From contig CP091242.1 of NCBI GenBank assembly GCA_027627705.1, positions 2,874,290 to 2,938,289 on the forward strand: 64,000 nucleotides of DNA. The letters are read 5' to 3'. The first letter of the stretch is position 1. Every line of letters begins with the position of its first letter. Origin of the DNA: Hyphomonadaceae bacterium BL14. GTDB taxonomy: Bacteria > Pseudomonadota > Alphaproteobacteria > Caulobacterales > Maricaulaceae. This document shows positions 28,036 to 36,896 of the stretch, piece by piece. The translations under genes were made by a program, and so were the position numbers. The notes below the pieces were generated by a model. It was given only the letters and a program-made list of their open reading frames with translations. It was not told the origin of the DNA and made no database searches.

Positions 28036-29028
28036 ATGGCCGGTGACATGGTCTATATCCTCGCCGCGGTCTGCGCCTTCGTCGCTGTGGCGGCGGCAGG
28101 CCTGGCGCTGGCACCGAGCGATGGCGGACGCACGCGCAAGACCCGTGTGGCAGTGGCCGTCGGCCAGCCGGTCCAGCGCGGGCAGCGCAAGGTGGCCGCA
28201 CTCGACGCCTCCGCCCAGAAGCGCCGCCAGATTCAGGAAACGCTCAAAGACCTCGAAGCCCGCCAGAAAGCCGAGCGCAAGAAATCCCTGACCCTGAAGG
28301 GCCGTCTGGAACAGGCGGGCCTCAAGGCCACACCATTGCATTTCTGGATCGCCTCGGGCGGTCTCGCCGCGATCGCCCTGCTGGGCGTCATGGCAACCGG
28401 CCTGCATCCGGCCATCGCCGCCGCCGCCGCCGTCGTGGCCGGGCTCGGCCTGCCGCGCTGGGTGCTGGGCATGATGCGCAAGCAGCGCCAGGCCAAATTC
28501 ACATCCCATTTCGCCGACGCGCTGGACATTATCGTGCGTGGCATCAAGTCGGGCCTGCCGCTGACCGAATGCCTGAAGGTGATCGCGCGCGAATCCGAGG
28601 CCCCCGTGCGTCAGGAATTCGAGCTGCTGGTGGAAGGCCTGTCGGTCGGTGTTGATCTGGACGAGGGGCTGCGCCGGATGACCGCCCGCATGCCCTTGTC
28701 AGAATTGTCCTTTTTCATGATCGTGCTGGTCATCCAGCAAAAGACCGGCGGCAATCTGTCCGAGGCGCTGAACAATCTGTCCGGCGTGCTGCGCGCGCGC
28801 AAGATGATGCGCGAGAAGGTCCAGGCCCTGTCGTCGGAAGCCAAGGCATCGGCCTTCATCATCGGCTCCCTGCCCCCGGGCGTGGCGATCATGGTGTCCA
28901 TCATGTCGCCTGCCTACATGGAGCCATTGTTCAACACGCCGCTGGGTCAGATGATGCTGATGGGCGGCGCGGTGTGGATGGGCATCGGCATCGTGGTCAT
29001 GCGCGGCATGATCAATTTCAAAATGTAG
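28036..29028 (+). CDS. tadB: TadB, Tad pilus inner-membrane platform protein
   Basis: About 330 residues: a helix at the N-terminus (about 4-22), a coiled charged linker rich in Lys/Arg/Gln (about 60-90), two further helices (about 105-145) and a T2SSF domain (about 170-290; ALDIIVRGIKSGLPLTECLKVIARE). Two C-terminal helices close it. It forms the inner-membrane platform with TadC. The start at 28036 is four bases after the cpaF stop; a longer upstream reading overlaps cpaF and is not needed. Confidence 0.93.
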   Translation: MAGDMVYILAAVCAFVAVAAAGLALAPSDGGRTRKTRVAVAVGQPVQRGQRKVAALDASAQKRRQIQETLKDLEARQKAERKKSLTLKGRLEQAGLKATPLHFWIASGGLAAIALLGVMATGLHPAIAAAAAVVAGLGLPRWVLGMMRKQRQAKFTSHFADALDIIVRGIKSGLPLTECLKVIARESEAPVRQEFELLVEGLSVGVDLDEGLRRMTARMPLSELSFFMIVLVIQQKTGGNLSEALNNLSGVLRARKMMREKVQALSSEAKASAFIIGSLPPGVAIMVSIMSPAYMEPLFNTPLGQMMLMGGAVWMGIGIVVMRGMINFKM

Positions 29029-29040
29029 GCGGAGGCCGTC

Positions 29041-30012
29041 ATGACAGCATTCGCCACCTGGATCACCCAGCCGGAGAACTTCTTCGCGCTGATCGCTGCC
29101 ATCCTGGTCTTCGCCACGGCCCTGACCCTGTCGGGCTCGTCCATGCGAAACGACAATCTGTCGAGGCGCATGAAACAGGTCGCCAATCGGCGAGAGGAAT
29201 TGCGCCGCAAGTCGCGCGAGGCGATGGAGCGCGAGAAATCCAGCGCCCTGAGAGGCAAGGACACGCGCAGCCCGTTCCGCAAAGTGGTTGAAGGGCTGAA
29301 CCTCCAGAAACTGCTGGAAGACCCCAATCTGAAATCCAAGCTGATCCAGGCCGGCATGCGCGGCCAGGGCCCGATTTTCGCCTTTTACTTCGCGCGCTTC
29401 GTCTCACCCTTTCTCCTGTTTGCCGCTGTTGCTCTGTATCTGTGGGGCGTCAATGATTTCGGCCTGACCGGGATACAGCCCCTGACCGCTGCAATGGGGG
29501 CAGCGGTGCTGGGTTATTACGCGCCCGCGCTCTACCTCTCCAATGTCGGCGCGCGCAGACGTGAGTCCATCATGCAGGCCTTTCCCGATGCGCTGGACCT
29601 CCTCTTAATCTGCGTAGAGGCGGGCATGTCCATCGAGGCTGCGTTCCAGAAGGTCGCTGCCGAAATCGGCCCCAGCTCCATAGAGCTGGCCGAGGAATTG
29701 TCCCAGACCACAGCCGAGCTCGCCTATCTGCAGGAGCGGCGCTTAGCGTATGAAAATCTTGCCGCACGCACTGGCCATCCGGGCGTCAAGTCGGTGGCCA
29801 CGGCGCTGATCCAGGCCGAGCGTTATGGCACGCCACTGGGCCAGGCACTGCGGGTGATGGCCAAGGAAAACCGCGATATGCGCATGAGCTCGGCGGAGAA
29901 AAAGGCAGCCGCTCTGCCCGCCAAGCTGACTGTGCCGATGATCGTGTTCTTCCTGCCGGTTCTGTTTCTGGTGATCATGGGGCCGGCAGCCCTCAACCAT
30001 CAGAATTTGTAG
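29041..30012 (+). CDS. tadC: TadC, Tad pilus inner-membrane platform protein
   Basis: 323 residues: an N-terminal helix (about 12-33), a basic linker (about 36-80), two helices (about 115-165), the T2SSF domain (about 175-290; DALDLLLICVEAGMSIEAAFQKV) and a last helix (MIVFFLPVLFLVIMGPAAL). Partner of TadB. It is the last core pilus gene of the operon; an inverted repeat begins 18 bases after its stop. Confidence 0.93.
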   Translation: MTAFATWITQPENFFALIAAILVFATALTLSGSSMRNDNLSRRMKQVANRREELRRKSREAMEREKSSALRGKDTRSPFRKVVEGLNLQKLLEDPNLKSKLIQAGMRGQGPIFAFYFARFVSPFLLFAAVALYLWGVNDFGLTGIQPLTAAMGAAVLGYYAPALYLSNVGARRRESIMQAFPDALDLLLICVEAGMSIEAAFQKVAAEIGPSSIELAEELSQTTAELAYLQERRLAYENLAARTGHPGVKSVATALIQAERYGTPLGQALRVMAKENRDMRMSSAEKKAAALPAKLTVPMIVFFLPVLFLVIMGPAALNHQNL

Positions 30013-30030
30013 GCCCGAACAGTCCCCGCT

Positions 30031-30058
30031 GGCCTGCAAAAGCGTTTTTGCATCGGCC
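30031..30058 (+). terminator. Inverted repeat after tadC
   Basis: TGCAAAA (30035-30041) and TTTTGCA (30046-30052) make a perfect 7-bp stem with a GCGT loop, flanked by GGCC on each side that can extend it past a 2-base bulge. There is no clean T-run after it, so it may be an attenuator or mRNA-end hairpin between tadC and the next gene. Confidence 0.35.
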
Positions 30059-30110
30059 GGTTTGGCTTTAGGGTGCACGGCCCTGACCCCCAGCTGGAAG
30101 GATCTGCGCC

Positions 30111-30611
30111 ATGTTCGGCGGAGACAAGGCGGCCAACCGCCGCCGCGACGAGATGCGCCAGGCCAGTGAGGCCGCCGACCATGCGCTGGAGGCGCTGGCG
30201 GCGGGCGATCTGGCGCGTGCCCGGCGTGAGCTGGACATGGTCCCCAAGAAAATCACGTTCGCCGATGGCGGCTGGAAACCCTTGCTCGCTTCGGCCGTGC
30301 TGGATGTCATGTCCGGCAAGCGGCGCGCCGGTCTGGACAAGCTGATTGCGGCCTGTGATGGCCTTGACGAGACGAGCCTGTCGCGTGACGACAAGGGCTA
30401 TCTGCGCCTGTACGCCCTCTACCGGGCCATCGATGCCAGCAAGGACGGGCGGGCACCGCGCGAGCTGCGCGAGCGGGTGGAGGACTTCCGCTTTGACCAC
30501 ACCCTGGTCAGCAGCGATCTCAAATCGCGTTTCCCGCTCAAGAAGGTCGACGAGGTGGTCTCCGCCCCGCCGCCGATGGCCCCGCCGCCCTCATCGGACG
30601 ATCCCTTCTAG
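30111..30611 (+). CDS. Small soluble protein downstream of tadC
   Basis: 166 residues with no signal peptide or membrane helix. It is helical throughout (about 5-130), with alternating Ala/Leu/Arg positions like a TPR-like repeat (ALEALAAGDLARARRELDMVPKK, then SAVLDVMSGKRRAGLDKLIAAC), and ends in a Pro-rich tail (APPPMAPPPSSDDPF). It has a strong ribosome site (GGAAGGAT) and follows tadC by 98 bases on the same strand. No family is recognised; it may be a pilus-linked accessory protein, but only position argues for that. Confidence 0.6.
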   Translation: MFGGDKAANRRRDEMRQASEAADHALEALAAGDLARARRELDMVPKKITFADGGWKPLLASAVLDVMSGKRRAGLDKLIAACDGLDETSLSRDDKGYLRLYALYRAIDASKDGRAPRELRERVEDFRFDHTLVSSDLKSRFPLKKVDEVVSAPPPMAPPPSSDDPF

Positions 30612-30716
30612 CGCGGCGGTGCCCCCAATTACGCAGACTGGACCTGCAAAGACCCCGCTCGCCTTCGGGCGGCAGCTCTGATACATGCGCGGTCAAAGAG
30701 CAGGAGACTTGCGTCC

Positions 30717-31373
30717 ATGGACTTTCTCGACATCACCTTGCTGACCGGCGCGTTCGTCACCTTCTTTGTGGTGATCGACGTGCCCGGCGTGGCGCCGATC
30801 TTCGCGGGCCTGACCGACGGGACCAGCGCAGCGCACCGCGCCAAGATGGCGTTCAAGTCTGTGGCCATCGCCACGCTGGTGCTGGTGGGCTTCGCCTATG
30901 GCGGCGAGTGGCTGCTGGGCGCGTTGCATATCAGTCTGGATGCGTTCCGCGCGGCGGGCGGCGTGCTCCTGTTCCTGATCGCGCTGGACATGATTTTCGA
31001 AAAGCGCACCAAGCGCCGCGAAGAGCGCGCCGAGAAGGTGTCTGACGAGACCGATCACCACGCCGAACATGAAGACATTTCCGTCTTCCCGATGGCGATC
31101 CCGATGATCGCCGGTCCCGGTGCCATCGCCTCGATCATGCTGTTCATGTCCCAGGCCGCCGGGTCAGTGGGCGCGCAAGTGTCAGTGCTGATCGGCCTGG
31201 GCGCCAATCTGGCCATCTGCCTCGCCGTGTTTTTGATGATCGGTCCGGTCATGAAGCTGATGGGTGAGACCATCGCGGCCATGATTACGCGTATTCTTGG
31301 CGTCATCCTGGCGGCTCTCGCCGCGCAGTTCATCTTCGACGGTGTACGCGGGGCGCTTCTGACGGCCGCCTAG
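30717..31373 (+). CDS. MarC-family integral membrane protein
   Basis: 218 residues with six membrane helices. Typical family segments are FFVVIDVPGVAPIFAGLT near the start (about 19-36), the central charged loop (EKRTKRREERAEKV, about 100-115), and PMAIPMIAGPGAIASIMLF (about 127-145). MarC/UPF0056 proteins have no agreed function; some relatives are reported as amino-acid channels. The gene has a clear AGGAG site and follows the 166-residue gene by about 105 bases. Confidence 0.88.
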   Translation: MDFLDITLLTGAFVTFFVVIDVPGVAPIFAGLTDGTSAAHRAKMAFKSVAIATLVLVGFAYGGEWLLGALHISLDAFRAAGGVLLFLIALDMIFEKRTKRREERAEKVSDETDHHAEHEDISVFPMAIPMIAGPGAIASIMLFMSQAAGSVGAQVSVLIGLGANLAICLAVFLMIGPVMKLMGETIAAMITRILGVILAALAAQFIFDGVRGALLTAA

Positions 31374-31465
31374 GGTTTGTTCAGACGCCGTTAACCGTGT
31401 TTTTGAACCCGGCATTAGCGCGTTTGAGGCATGATCAGGCCGATCACAGGCCGGAGCATGAGCGC

Positions 31466-31651
31466 ATGCCAAGCGTACGTTTTCTTCTGTTGAGTGCTGC
31501 GGGCCTTGCCGCGCTGGGCGGTCTTGCTGCAGGCGCAGCCTGCCTTCTGGATGGCGCATTCGCGCAGGCGGTGGCCTTCACCTGGCCGGGTCTGGCGGGC
31601 GGGGTCGCCTTCGCGCTGGCCGCGCCGGGCCGTCCGGGCGAGGCGGCCTAG
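31466..31651 (+). CDS. Small two-helix membrane ORF
   Basis: About 61 residues, mostly hydrophobic (LLLSAAGLAALGGLAAGAACLL, then AVAFTWPGLAGGVAFALAAPG), which fits two membrane helices. The ATG at 31466 lies behind a weak site (GGAGCATGAG). There are no homologues I can name. Its high Ala/Gly content could be composition alone, so this gene is a tentative call. Confidence 0.3.
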   Translation: MPSVRFLLLSAAGLAALGGLAAGAACLLDGAFAQAVAFTWPGLAGGVAFALAAPGRPGEAA

Positions 31652-31670
31652 GTCTTTTCCCTATGACCCG

Positions 31671-31707
31671 TTCGAAACGCGAAACCGGCACCCGGTTCCG
31701 CTGAAAA
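31671..31707. repeat. Palindromic intergenic repeat, copy 1
   Basis: This 37-base stretch matches 58823-58859 at 30 of 37 positions (shared GCGAAACCGG and CGCTGAAAA). Both copies lie between genes. The pair looks like the small dispersed palindromic repeats found in many alphaproteobacterial genomes. This copy sits between the 61-residue ORF and the 3' end of the YgjP-like gene. Confidence 0.65.
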
Positions 31708-31711
31708 ACCG

Positions 31712-32440
31712 CTAGAACGCCGCACCTGGCGGATCGGTTTCGCGCAGGCGCATGCGGCGCGCCCGGTGATCGGGCATGATCTGATCCAGCAGCCGGTAGA
31801 AGCGCCCCGAGTGGTTCATCTCGAGAAGATGACACGCTTCATGGGCGCACACATAATCGATCAGCGCCTCGTCATAGGCGATCAGGCGCGCATTCATGCG
31901 GATCGAGCCGTCTGCAGAACAACTGCCCCAGCGCGAGGCCTGTTCACGTACCCGCACGCTGGGCCGCGGGGCCTTCAATGCCTGCGCATAACCGGCCACT
32001 TTCGGGGTCATCAGCGCCAGCGCCTGCTCGCGCCGCCAGCGTGACAGCGCCCGGCGTATGGTCGCCGCGCGCAAGTCCGGCTCCAGCCCCGCATCAACCC
32101 GCACGTCCAGATGATCGCCAAGGTGCGCCAGCGCCGTTCGGGCGCGGTCATGGGGCGTGACGCGCAAGGTCAGGACGCCGCCCAGCCAGCCAATGGGCTC
32201 GCCATCGACACCCTGTAGAGGCGGCGCGATGACCCGCCTTGCCTGCTTGTCCAGCCTGTCGAGGATCCAGCCTGCCCGCTCGCGCACGGCCCGGTCGGCC
32301 TCCGAGGCGCTGGCGCGGTGAGGCAGCACGACGCTCAGCCCGTCCGGACCCACTTTCAGCCCGATCGTGCGCCGGCGCGCGGAGCGGGCGAGAGTGTAGG
32401 CAAGCTCGCGCTCGCCCAGACGAATCGTGCGGGTGATCAT
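31712..32440 (-). CDS. YgjP/SprT-like zinc metallopeptidase-domain protein (DUF45)
   Basis: 242 residues. The C-terminal part has the zinc site: CAHEACHLLEMNHSGRFYRLLD, where HEACH is the HExxH helix and the His of NHS is the third ligand. Upstream is a YgjP-typical region (SRWGSCSADGSIRMNARLIAY). The N-terminal part (about 1-140) is beta-rich. Members are predicted peptidases of unknown substrate. It stands alone, with an amidohydrolase gene 49 bases upstream on the same strand. Confidence 0.88.
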   Translation of the reverse strand: MITRTIRLGERELAYTLARSARRRTIGLKVGPDGLSVVLPHRASASEADRAVRERAGWILDRLDKQARRVIAPPLQGVDGEPIGWLGGVLTLRVTPHDRARTALAHLGDHLDVRVDAGLEPDLRAATIRRALSRWRREQALALMTPKVAGYAQALKAPRPSVRVREQASRWGSCSADGSIRMNARLIAYDEALIDYVCAHEACHLLEMNHSGRFYRLLDQIMPDHRARRMRLRETDPPGAAF

Positions 32441-32489
32441 GGTGCCAGACTAGCGTGCCTGCACGTGCCGCGCAGCCGGTTCGCGCCGG

Positions 32490-33773
32490 TCAGGGCGCGG
32501 TATGTATGTCCCCGCGGGCCATCACGAAGCCGACCTGCCATACTGCCGAGATGTCTTCCAGCGGATCGGCGTCCAGCGCGATGATGTCAGCGGACAGGCC
32601 CGGTGCGATGCGGCCGGTCTCATTCTCCAGTCCCAGATGGCGCGCCGCGGTAATGGTGGCCGTGCGCAGGGCCTCCATGGGCGTCAGGCCTGCTTCGACA
32701 TAGAGCTCGAATTCGCGGGCATTGTCGCCATGAGCCGAAACGCCGGAATCGGTCCCGAAGGCGATGGTCACGCCGCCGCGATGGGCCTGGCGCAGCATGT
32801 CCAGCATGCGCGGGCCGACCTCCAGCGCCTTGGCGCGCTGAAACGGTGTCATCCAGCCAGCATCGGCCTGCTGCGTCACCCATTCGCCCGCCATCACGGT
32901 GGGGACCAGCACGGCGTTGTTGCTGCGGAAAAGGCGGATGGACTCAGCGTCCAGGAAGGTTCCGTGCTCGATAGAGTGCCCGCCTGCCCGCAGGAAGGCA
33001 TTGATTCCCGTCACGCCGTGGGCGTGGGCGGTGACGCGCCGGCCCATCATGGTGGCGGCTTCGACAATGGCGCGCAGCTCCTCTTCGAAGAATTGCACCT
33101 CCACGCCCGCGCCGGTGGAGGACAGGACCCCGCCCGTGGCGGTGATCTTGATCATGTCCGCGCCTTCCTGGACAAGCTGGCGCACGGCGCGTGCGCAATC
33201 GGCCGCGCCATTGCAGGCATACGGGCTGCCGTAGGCGCGCATCACCTCCACGCTCCAGCCATTGATGTCGCCATGGCCGCCTGTGGGTGTCACTGCGCCG
33301 CCGGAAATCCGCAGGCGCGGGCCGGGGACCATGTTCTGGTTGATCGCCCTTTGCAGCGCGCGCACCGCCTCCATGTCCGCGCCCACATCCTGAACGGTGG
33401 TGAAGCCGGCCAACAGCGTGCGCCGGGCGTACTCCGCACCCTGCAGCGCCCGGTCGGCGCTGGACTCGCTGAAGGTCGCCAGGCGCCGGTCAGGCCCCTG
33501 CTGGGAGGTGATGTGGACGTGGGAATCAATGAAACCCGGCAGCACCCAGCGTGTGGAGAGATCGATGATCTGCGCGCCCTCGCGCGTGATAAAGCCGTCC
33601 TCCACGGCCGTGATGCGCCCGTCCTCCACGATGATGGAGGCGCTGGTGCGCGGGCGCGCATCGCCAGGGGCCGCGATCAGGGTTCCGGCATGGATGATGG
33701 TGACGGGCGTGTCGGCAGCCGATGGCGCGGCCAGCGCGCACAAAGCTGCCAGCGCAGCGAACAGACGGATCAT
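32490..33773 (-). CDS. Secreted amidohydrolase (imidazolonepropionase/prolidase-like)
   Basis: About 427 residues. The signal peptide (residues 1-20, ending PSAA) places it in the periplasm. It has the amidohydrolase TIM-barrel metal motifs: HVHITSQQ (first HxH), VTAHAHGVTG (His ligand), HSIEHGTF and the Asp motif FGTDSGVSAHG. The carbamylated Lys position could be MIKITATGG. Substrate may be N-acyl or X-Pro-type peptides; this is inferred from the subgroup only. The ATG at 33773 is preferred because it starts the signal peptide; an upstream reading to 33839 adds 22 unrelated residues. Confidence 0.87.
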   Translation of the reverse strand: MIRLFAALAALCALAAPSAADTPVTIIHAGTLIAAPGDARPRTSASIIVEDGRITAVEDGFITREGAQIIDLSTRWVLPGFIDSHVHITSQQGPDRRLATFSESSADRALQGAEYARRTLLAGFTTVQDVGADMEAVRALQRAINQNMVPGPRLRISGGAVTPTGGHGDINGWSVEVMRAYGSPYACNGAADCARAVRQLVQEGADMIKITATGGVLSSTGAGVEVQFFEEELRAIVEAATMMGRRVTAHAHGVTGINAFLRAGGHSIEHGTFLDAESIRLFRSNNAVLVPTVMAGEWVTQQADAGWMTPFQRAKALEVGPRMLDMLRQAHRGGVTIAFGTDSGVSAHGDNAREFELYVEAGLTPMEALRTATITAARHLGLENETGRIAPGLSADIIALDADPLEDISAVWQVGFVMARGDIHTAP

Positions 33774-33846
33774 GAAACCCTCCCCGGTATCGTGTTGTGT
33801 TCTGACGCTTATCTCGCGCCAGCCCGGGCCGTGTGTCAAATCACGC

Positions 33847-34758
33847 CTACCTCAAAAACGGCAAGAGGCTCGCCTGATTGAGGATCGAGAAGGTGGCGGC
33901 CGAGACTTCCACAGCGGTCTGGGCTTGGGTCAGGCGCGTGGCGGCCTGGGCCATGTCGGCGTCTTCCAGATCAGCCAGCATGCGGGTGAGATAGTCGGAG
34001 CGCGCCGCGTGGCCACTTACGGACGCCTCCACCCTGGCCTGGCGGGCACCGTTTTCGCCCATCGCCTCGTTCACATGCTCGAAGGCGGCGATCACATTGG
34101 AGATTTCAGTCTGGATGAAGGCCTGCTGGGCGGCCGTCATGGGGCCGTCAAACGGCCCGTTCGGGCCATCATTGAAGTCCGCCAGCCGGCGGAACACGCC
34201 CATGAGATCGTCGGCGACTTCCGAAGCGGTGGCGTTCACGTCAACGGCCATGTTGTCGTCGATCTGGGTGCTCTGGCGGCGCTCGGCATTGTCGAAAGCG
34301 TCCATGGGGTCGCCCAGTGCCTGGAGCTGACCGATTGTGGACACGGTCATGGGCTGGGTGTCGGTGCGCACGCCGGCGAAGACGTAGGAGCCGTTGAACC
34401 GTGTATTCAGGGCAATCACCGCCCGGTCGAAGGATTCCTGGACCTTGTTCATCAGGAAGGTGCCGTCAGACGTGGTCAGTGTCTCGCGCAGGTCCGACAC
34501 CGAGTCGGACAGCTCGCGATAGGCTAGGTCCTGAACATCGAGCCGGTTGGCCAGGCGCGTATTGGCGCTGACATATTGCTCGACGCGCACCTGGGCGGAG
34601 CGCGCTGACATGATGGCTTCGGCGCTATTGCCATAACCTTTGAGGTCCGGCGCTTTGCGCCCGGTGGAAAGCTGCTCGCGCGCGTCGAACGCCTCGCGCT
34701 GGGCGCGCATGAGGTCCATGAGCGCGGACTGGGAGGCGGCTTGAGTTGAAATGCGCAT
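33847..34758 (-). CDS. flgL: FlgL, flagellar hook-filament junction protein 3
   Basis: 303 residues of flagellin-like architecture: an N-terminal helical region (MRISTQAASQSALMDLMRAQREAFDAREQLSTGRK), a variable middle (about 120-220) and a C-terminal helix resembling flagellin D0 (ADMAQAATRLTQAQTAVEVSAATFSILNQASLLPFL). It sits 11 bases after flgK in the same operon and should share the flgK promoter. It caps the hook side of the filament. Confidence 0.93.
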   Translation of the reverse strand: MRISTQAASQSALMDLMRAQREAFDAREQLSTGRKAPDLKGYGNSAEAIMSARSAQVRVEQYVSANTRLANRLDVQDLAYRELSDSVSDLRETLTTSDGTFLMNKVQESFDRAVIALNTRFNGSYVFAGVRTDTQPMTVSTIGQLQALGDPMDAFDNAERRQSTQIDDNMAVDVNATASEVADDLMGVFRRLADFNDGPNGPFDGPMTAAQQAFIQTEISNVIAAFEHVNEAMGENGARQARVEASVSGHAARSDYLTRMLADLEDADMAQAATRLTQAQTAVEVSAATFSILNQASLLPFLR

Positions 34759-34769
34759 GGTGCGGTCCT

Positions 34770-36896
34770 CTAGACCATGTTGAGCAGGGTATCGGTCATT
34801 TCCTTGGACGCCTGCATCAGGCGTGCTGCGGCGTTGTAGGCTTGCTGGTAGAGCGTCATGCGGGCGAGCTCCTCGTCGAGATTGACGCCCTCCACATCCG
34901 AGCGCTTGGCATTGGCGGCCTGTTTGACCGCGGCTGCGGCGGTCTCATTGCGATCAGCGCGCGCGGCGCGGGCACCCACATCGCCGGCCAGGCGTGCCGC
35001 GTATTCCACCGGGCTGGCCATGCCGCCGACCAGTCCTCCGGCACCGGCATAACGGCGCTTCTCGGTAAGGGCGTTGAACAAGGCCTGCCCGCCGCGGCTG
35101 TCGCCCTGGCTGAGCACCAGATCGCCGGGCACCGTGCCTGCATCAAGGTCCAGCCTGGCGAAGGCGAGCCGTGAGGAATCCGAGCGCACAGCCGGATCGA
35201 CCGAGAAGCTTTCAGACCGGGTCATGCGTGCCGCATCACCAAGACCGAACAGCTGGGAAAAGGACAGCCCCGTTGTGGTGCGCTGGGTGGAATCGCGCGT
35301 CAGATCAATCGTGAAATTCTGATAGCCCGGCGCGGCCTGGAAGTTCAGGCGGCCATCACCGTCCAGGCTGAACTGGCCATACTGGCCAAGGCCGGTGGCG
35401 GGATTGTTCAGGGCATTGATCTGGTCCTGGACACTGGTGCCCGCGACCGGAACCGTGACCTGAGCCGCGCGCCGGCCGTCCGGCGTCAGTATGGAAAAGC
35501 CCAGCTCCCCACCGGGTGCCAGGCCATGCGCGCTGGTCGCCGTAAGGCCGGTCTCGAAGAAGCCGGGCCGGGGCGAGTCAATCAGATCATTGAGCCCGAA
35601 GAAATGCGACAGGCCCCGCCCGCCAATAGAGGCGGGATCGGCTGCATTCTGGAATGCCGCGACTCCGTGAGCGGGATCTCCAGCGGTCAGGGTCAGGCGT
35701 CCGCCGGCAAAGCTGGCTGTCGCATTTCCGCCAAAGGCGGTGTTCAGCGCGGCGACAAAATCGCCCACGCTGGCAGCGGGCGTACCGTTGACGGTGAAGC
35801 CGGTGGCTGTCACGCCGACGCTGACGCGCTGGACCAGTGCGCCATCGCCGGTGACCACAGCCAGCTCGGCCTGTCCGGACCCGGTCACGACATCGCTGGC
35901 GAGCAGCCCGGTATTGCGCCCTTCGAGCGTGTTGGGCGGCGGATAGGCAGCAGAATCATTGTGGGCGGCGTTCAGCGCATCAGCAGCACCGGCGGTCATT
36001 TCGGCCAGCGCCCCGGCGATGGACGGCAGCTCCGTGTCGCGCAGATCCATCAGCCCGCGCAATTCACCCGACCGGATAGACGGCGTGATGTCGGATATGG
36101 CACCGGAAGTCGACACCTGGGCGGTGATGCGCCCGTACTCCACACCATAGGCACCTGTCCCGGCGGGCGTGTATTCCAGCACGAGACGGGCATTGTCGAT
36201 CAGCCCGACCCCGTCCTGGGTGCGCACGAACAGGCGTCCGTCCGGCTGACGCTCGCCGCGCACATCCATCAGAACCGATAACTCATCCATCAGTTCGGAC
36301 TGCCGGTTCAGCGTGCCGGTAACGTCGGAGGCGTTGGCGGTCAGTGTCTGGGCCTGGGCGTTCAGGGCTTCCAGTTCGCGCAGAATCTCGTTGGCCCGAT
36401 TCACGCCGGTCCCGATCCGCTGGTCGGACTCGTCACGCATCACGCGGACCTCGGCCGACAGGCGTGACGCCTCGTCGAAGAAACTCTGCAGATCAGATGC
36501 CGCGCTGAGGCGCGACACCCGGTCGGCACTGTCAGCGGCGGCAGCACCCAGCGAGGCCATGATCTGGTTCATCCGCCCGAACAGCGAGCCGGCATCATCC
36601 GTGGCACCAAATTGCGATTGCAGCCGGTCGAGGGCACCGGCGATCGCCTTGGATGCCGCTGCATCGGACGAAGCGCGCATGGCGGCGCTGGTCAGATAGA
36701 TGTCGGATACCCGGTTGATTCCCTCGACCGTGACGCCTGCACCCATGCCTGCGGAGCTGCGCGAGGTCTGCAACAGTTCGGAGCGCGCATAGCCCGGCGT
36801 GTTGACGTTGGCGACATTGTTCGAAGCGGTGCGCATGCCCAGCTGCGCAGCCTGCAGGCCGCTGAGCGCGCTGCCGATGATCCCGTTGAGCGACAT
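34770..36896 (-). CDS. flgK: FlgK, flagellar hook-filament junction protein 1
   Basis: About 708 residues, longer than the E. coli protein but within the family. The N-terminus (SLNGIIGSALSGLQAAQLGMRTASNNVANVNTPGYARSE) is the rod/hook flagellar domain, and the C-terminus (EELARMTLYQQAYNAAARLMQASKEMTDTLLNMV) is the matching D0 end. The middle is the exposed region. The ATG at 36896 has the site GAAGGAG; one base separates it from an in-frame TTG. A possible short leader ORF ends on its start codon. It is divergent from fliK and probably driven by sigma-54 with FlbD. Confidence 0.95.
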   Translation of the reverse strand: MSLNGIIGSALSGLQAAQLGMRTASNNVANVNTPGYARSELLQTSRSSAGMGAGVTVEGINRVSDIYLTSAAMRASSDAAASKAIAGALDRLQSQFGATDDAGSLFGRMNQIMASLGAAAADSADRVSRLSAASDLQSFFDEASRLSAEVRVMRDESDQRIGTGVNRANEILRELEALNAQAQTLTANASDVTGTLNRQSELMDELSVLMDVRGERQPDGRLFVRTQDGVGLIDNARLVLEYTPAGTGAYGVEYGRITAQVSTSGAISDITPSIRSGELRGLMDLRDTELPSIAGALAEMTAGAADALNAAHNDSAAYPPPNTLEGRNTGLLASDVVTGSGQAELAVVTGDGALVQRVSVGVTATGFTVNGTPAASVGDFVAALNTAFGGNATASFAGGRLTLTAGDPAHGVAAFQNAADPASIGGRGLSHFFGLNDLIDSPRPGFFETGLTATSAHGLAPGGELGFSILTPDGRRAAQVTVPVAGTSVQDQINALNNPATGLGQYGQFSLDGDGRLNFQAAPGYQNFTIDLTRDSTQRTTTGLSFSQLFGLGDAARMTRSESFSVDPAVRSDSSRLAFARLDLDAGTVPGDLVLSQGDSRGGQALFNALTEKRRYAGAGGLVGGMASPVEYAARLAGDVGARAARADRNETAAAAVKQAANAKRSDVEGVNLDEELARMTLYQQAYNAAARLMQASKEMTDTLLNMV

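Noticed and set aside
31391..31405. TTAA-N7-TTTG before the 61-residue ORF as a CtrA box
   Set aside because: Only six of eight positions match, and the gene itself is doubtful.
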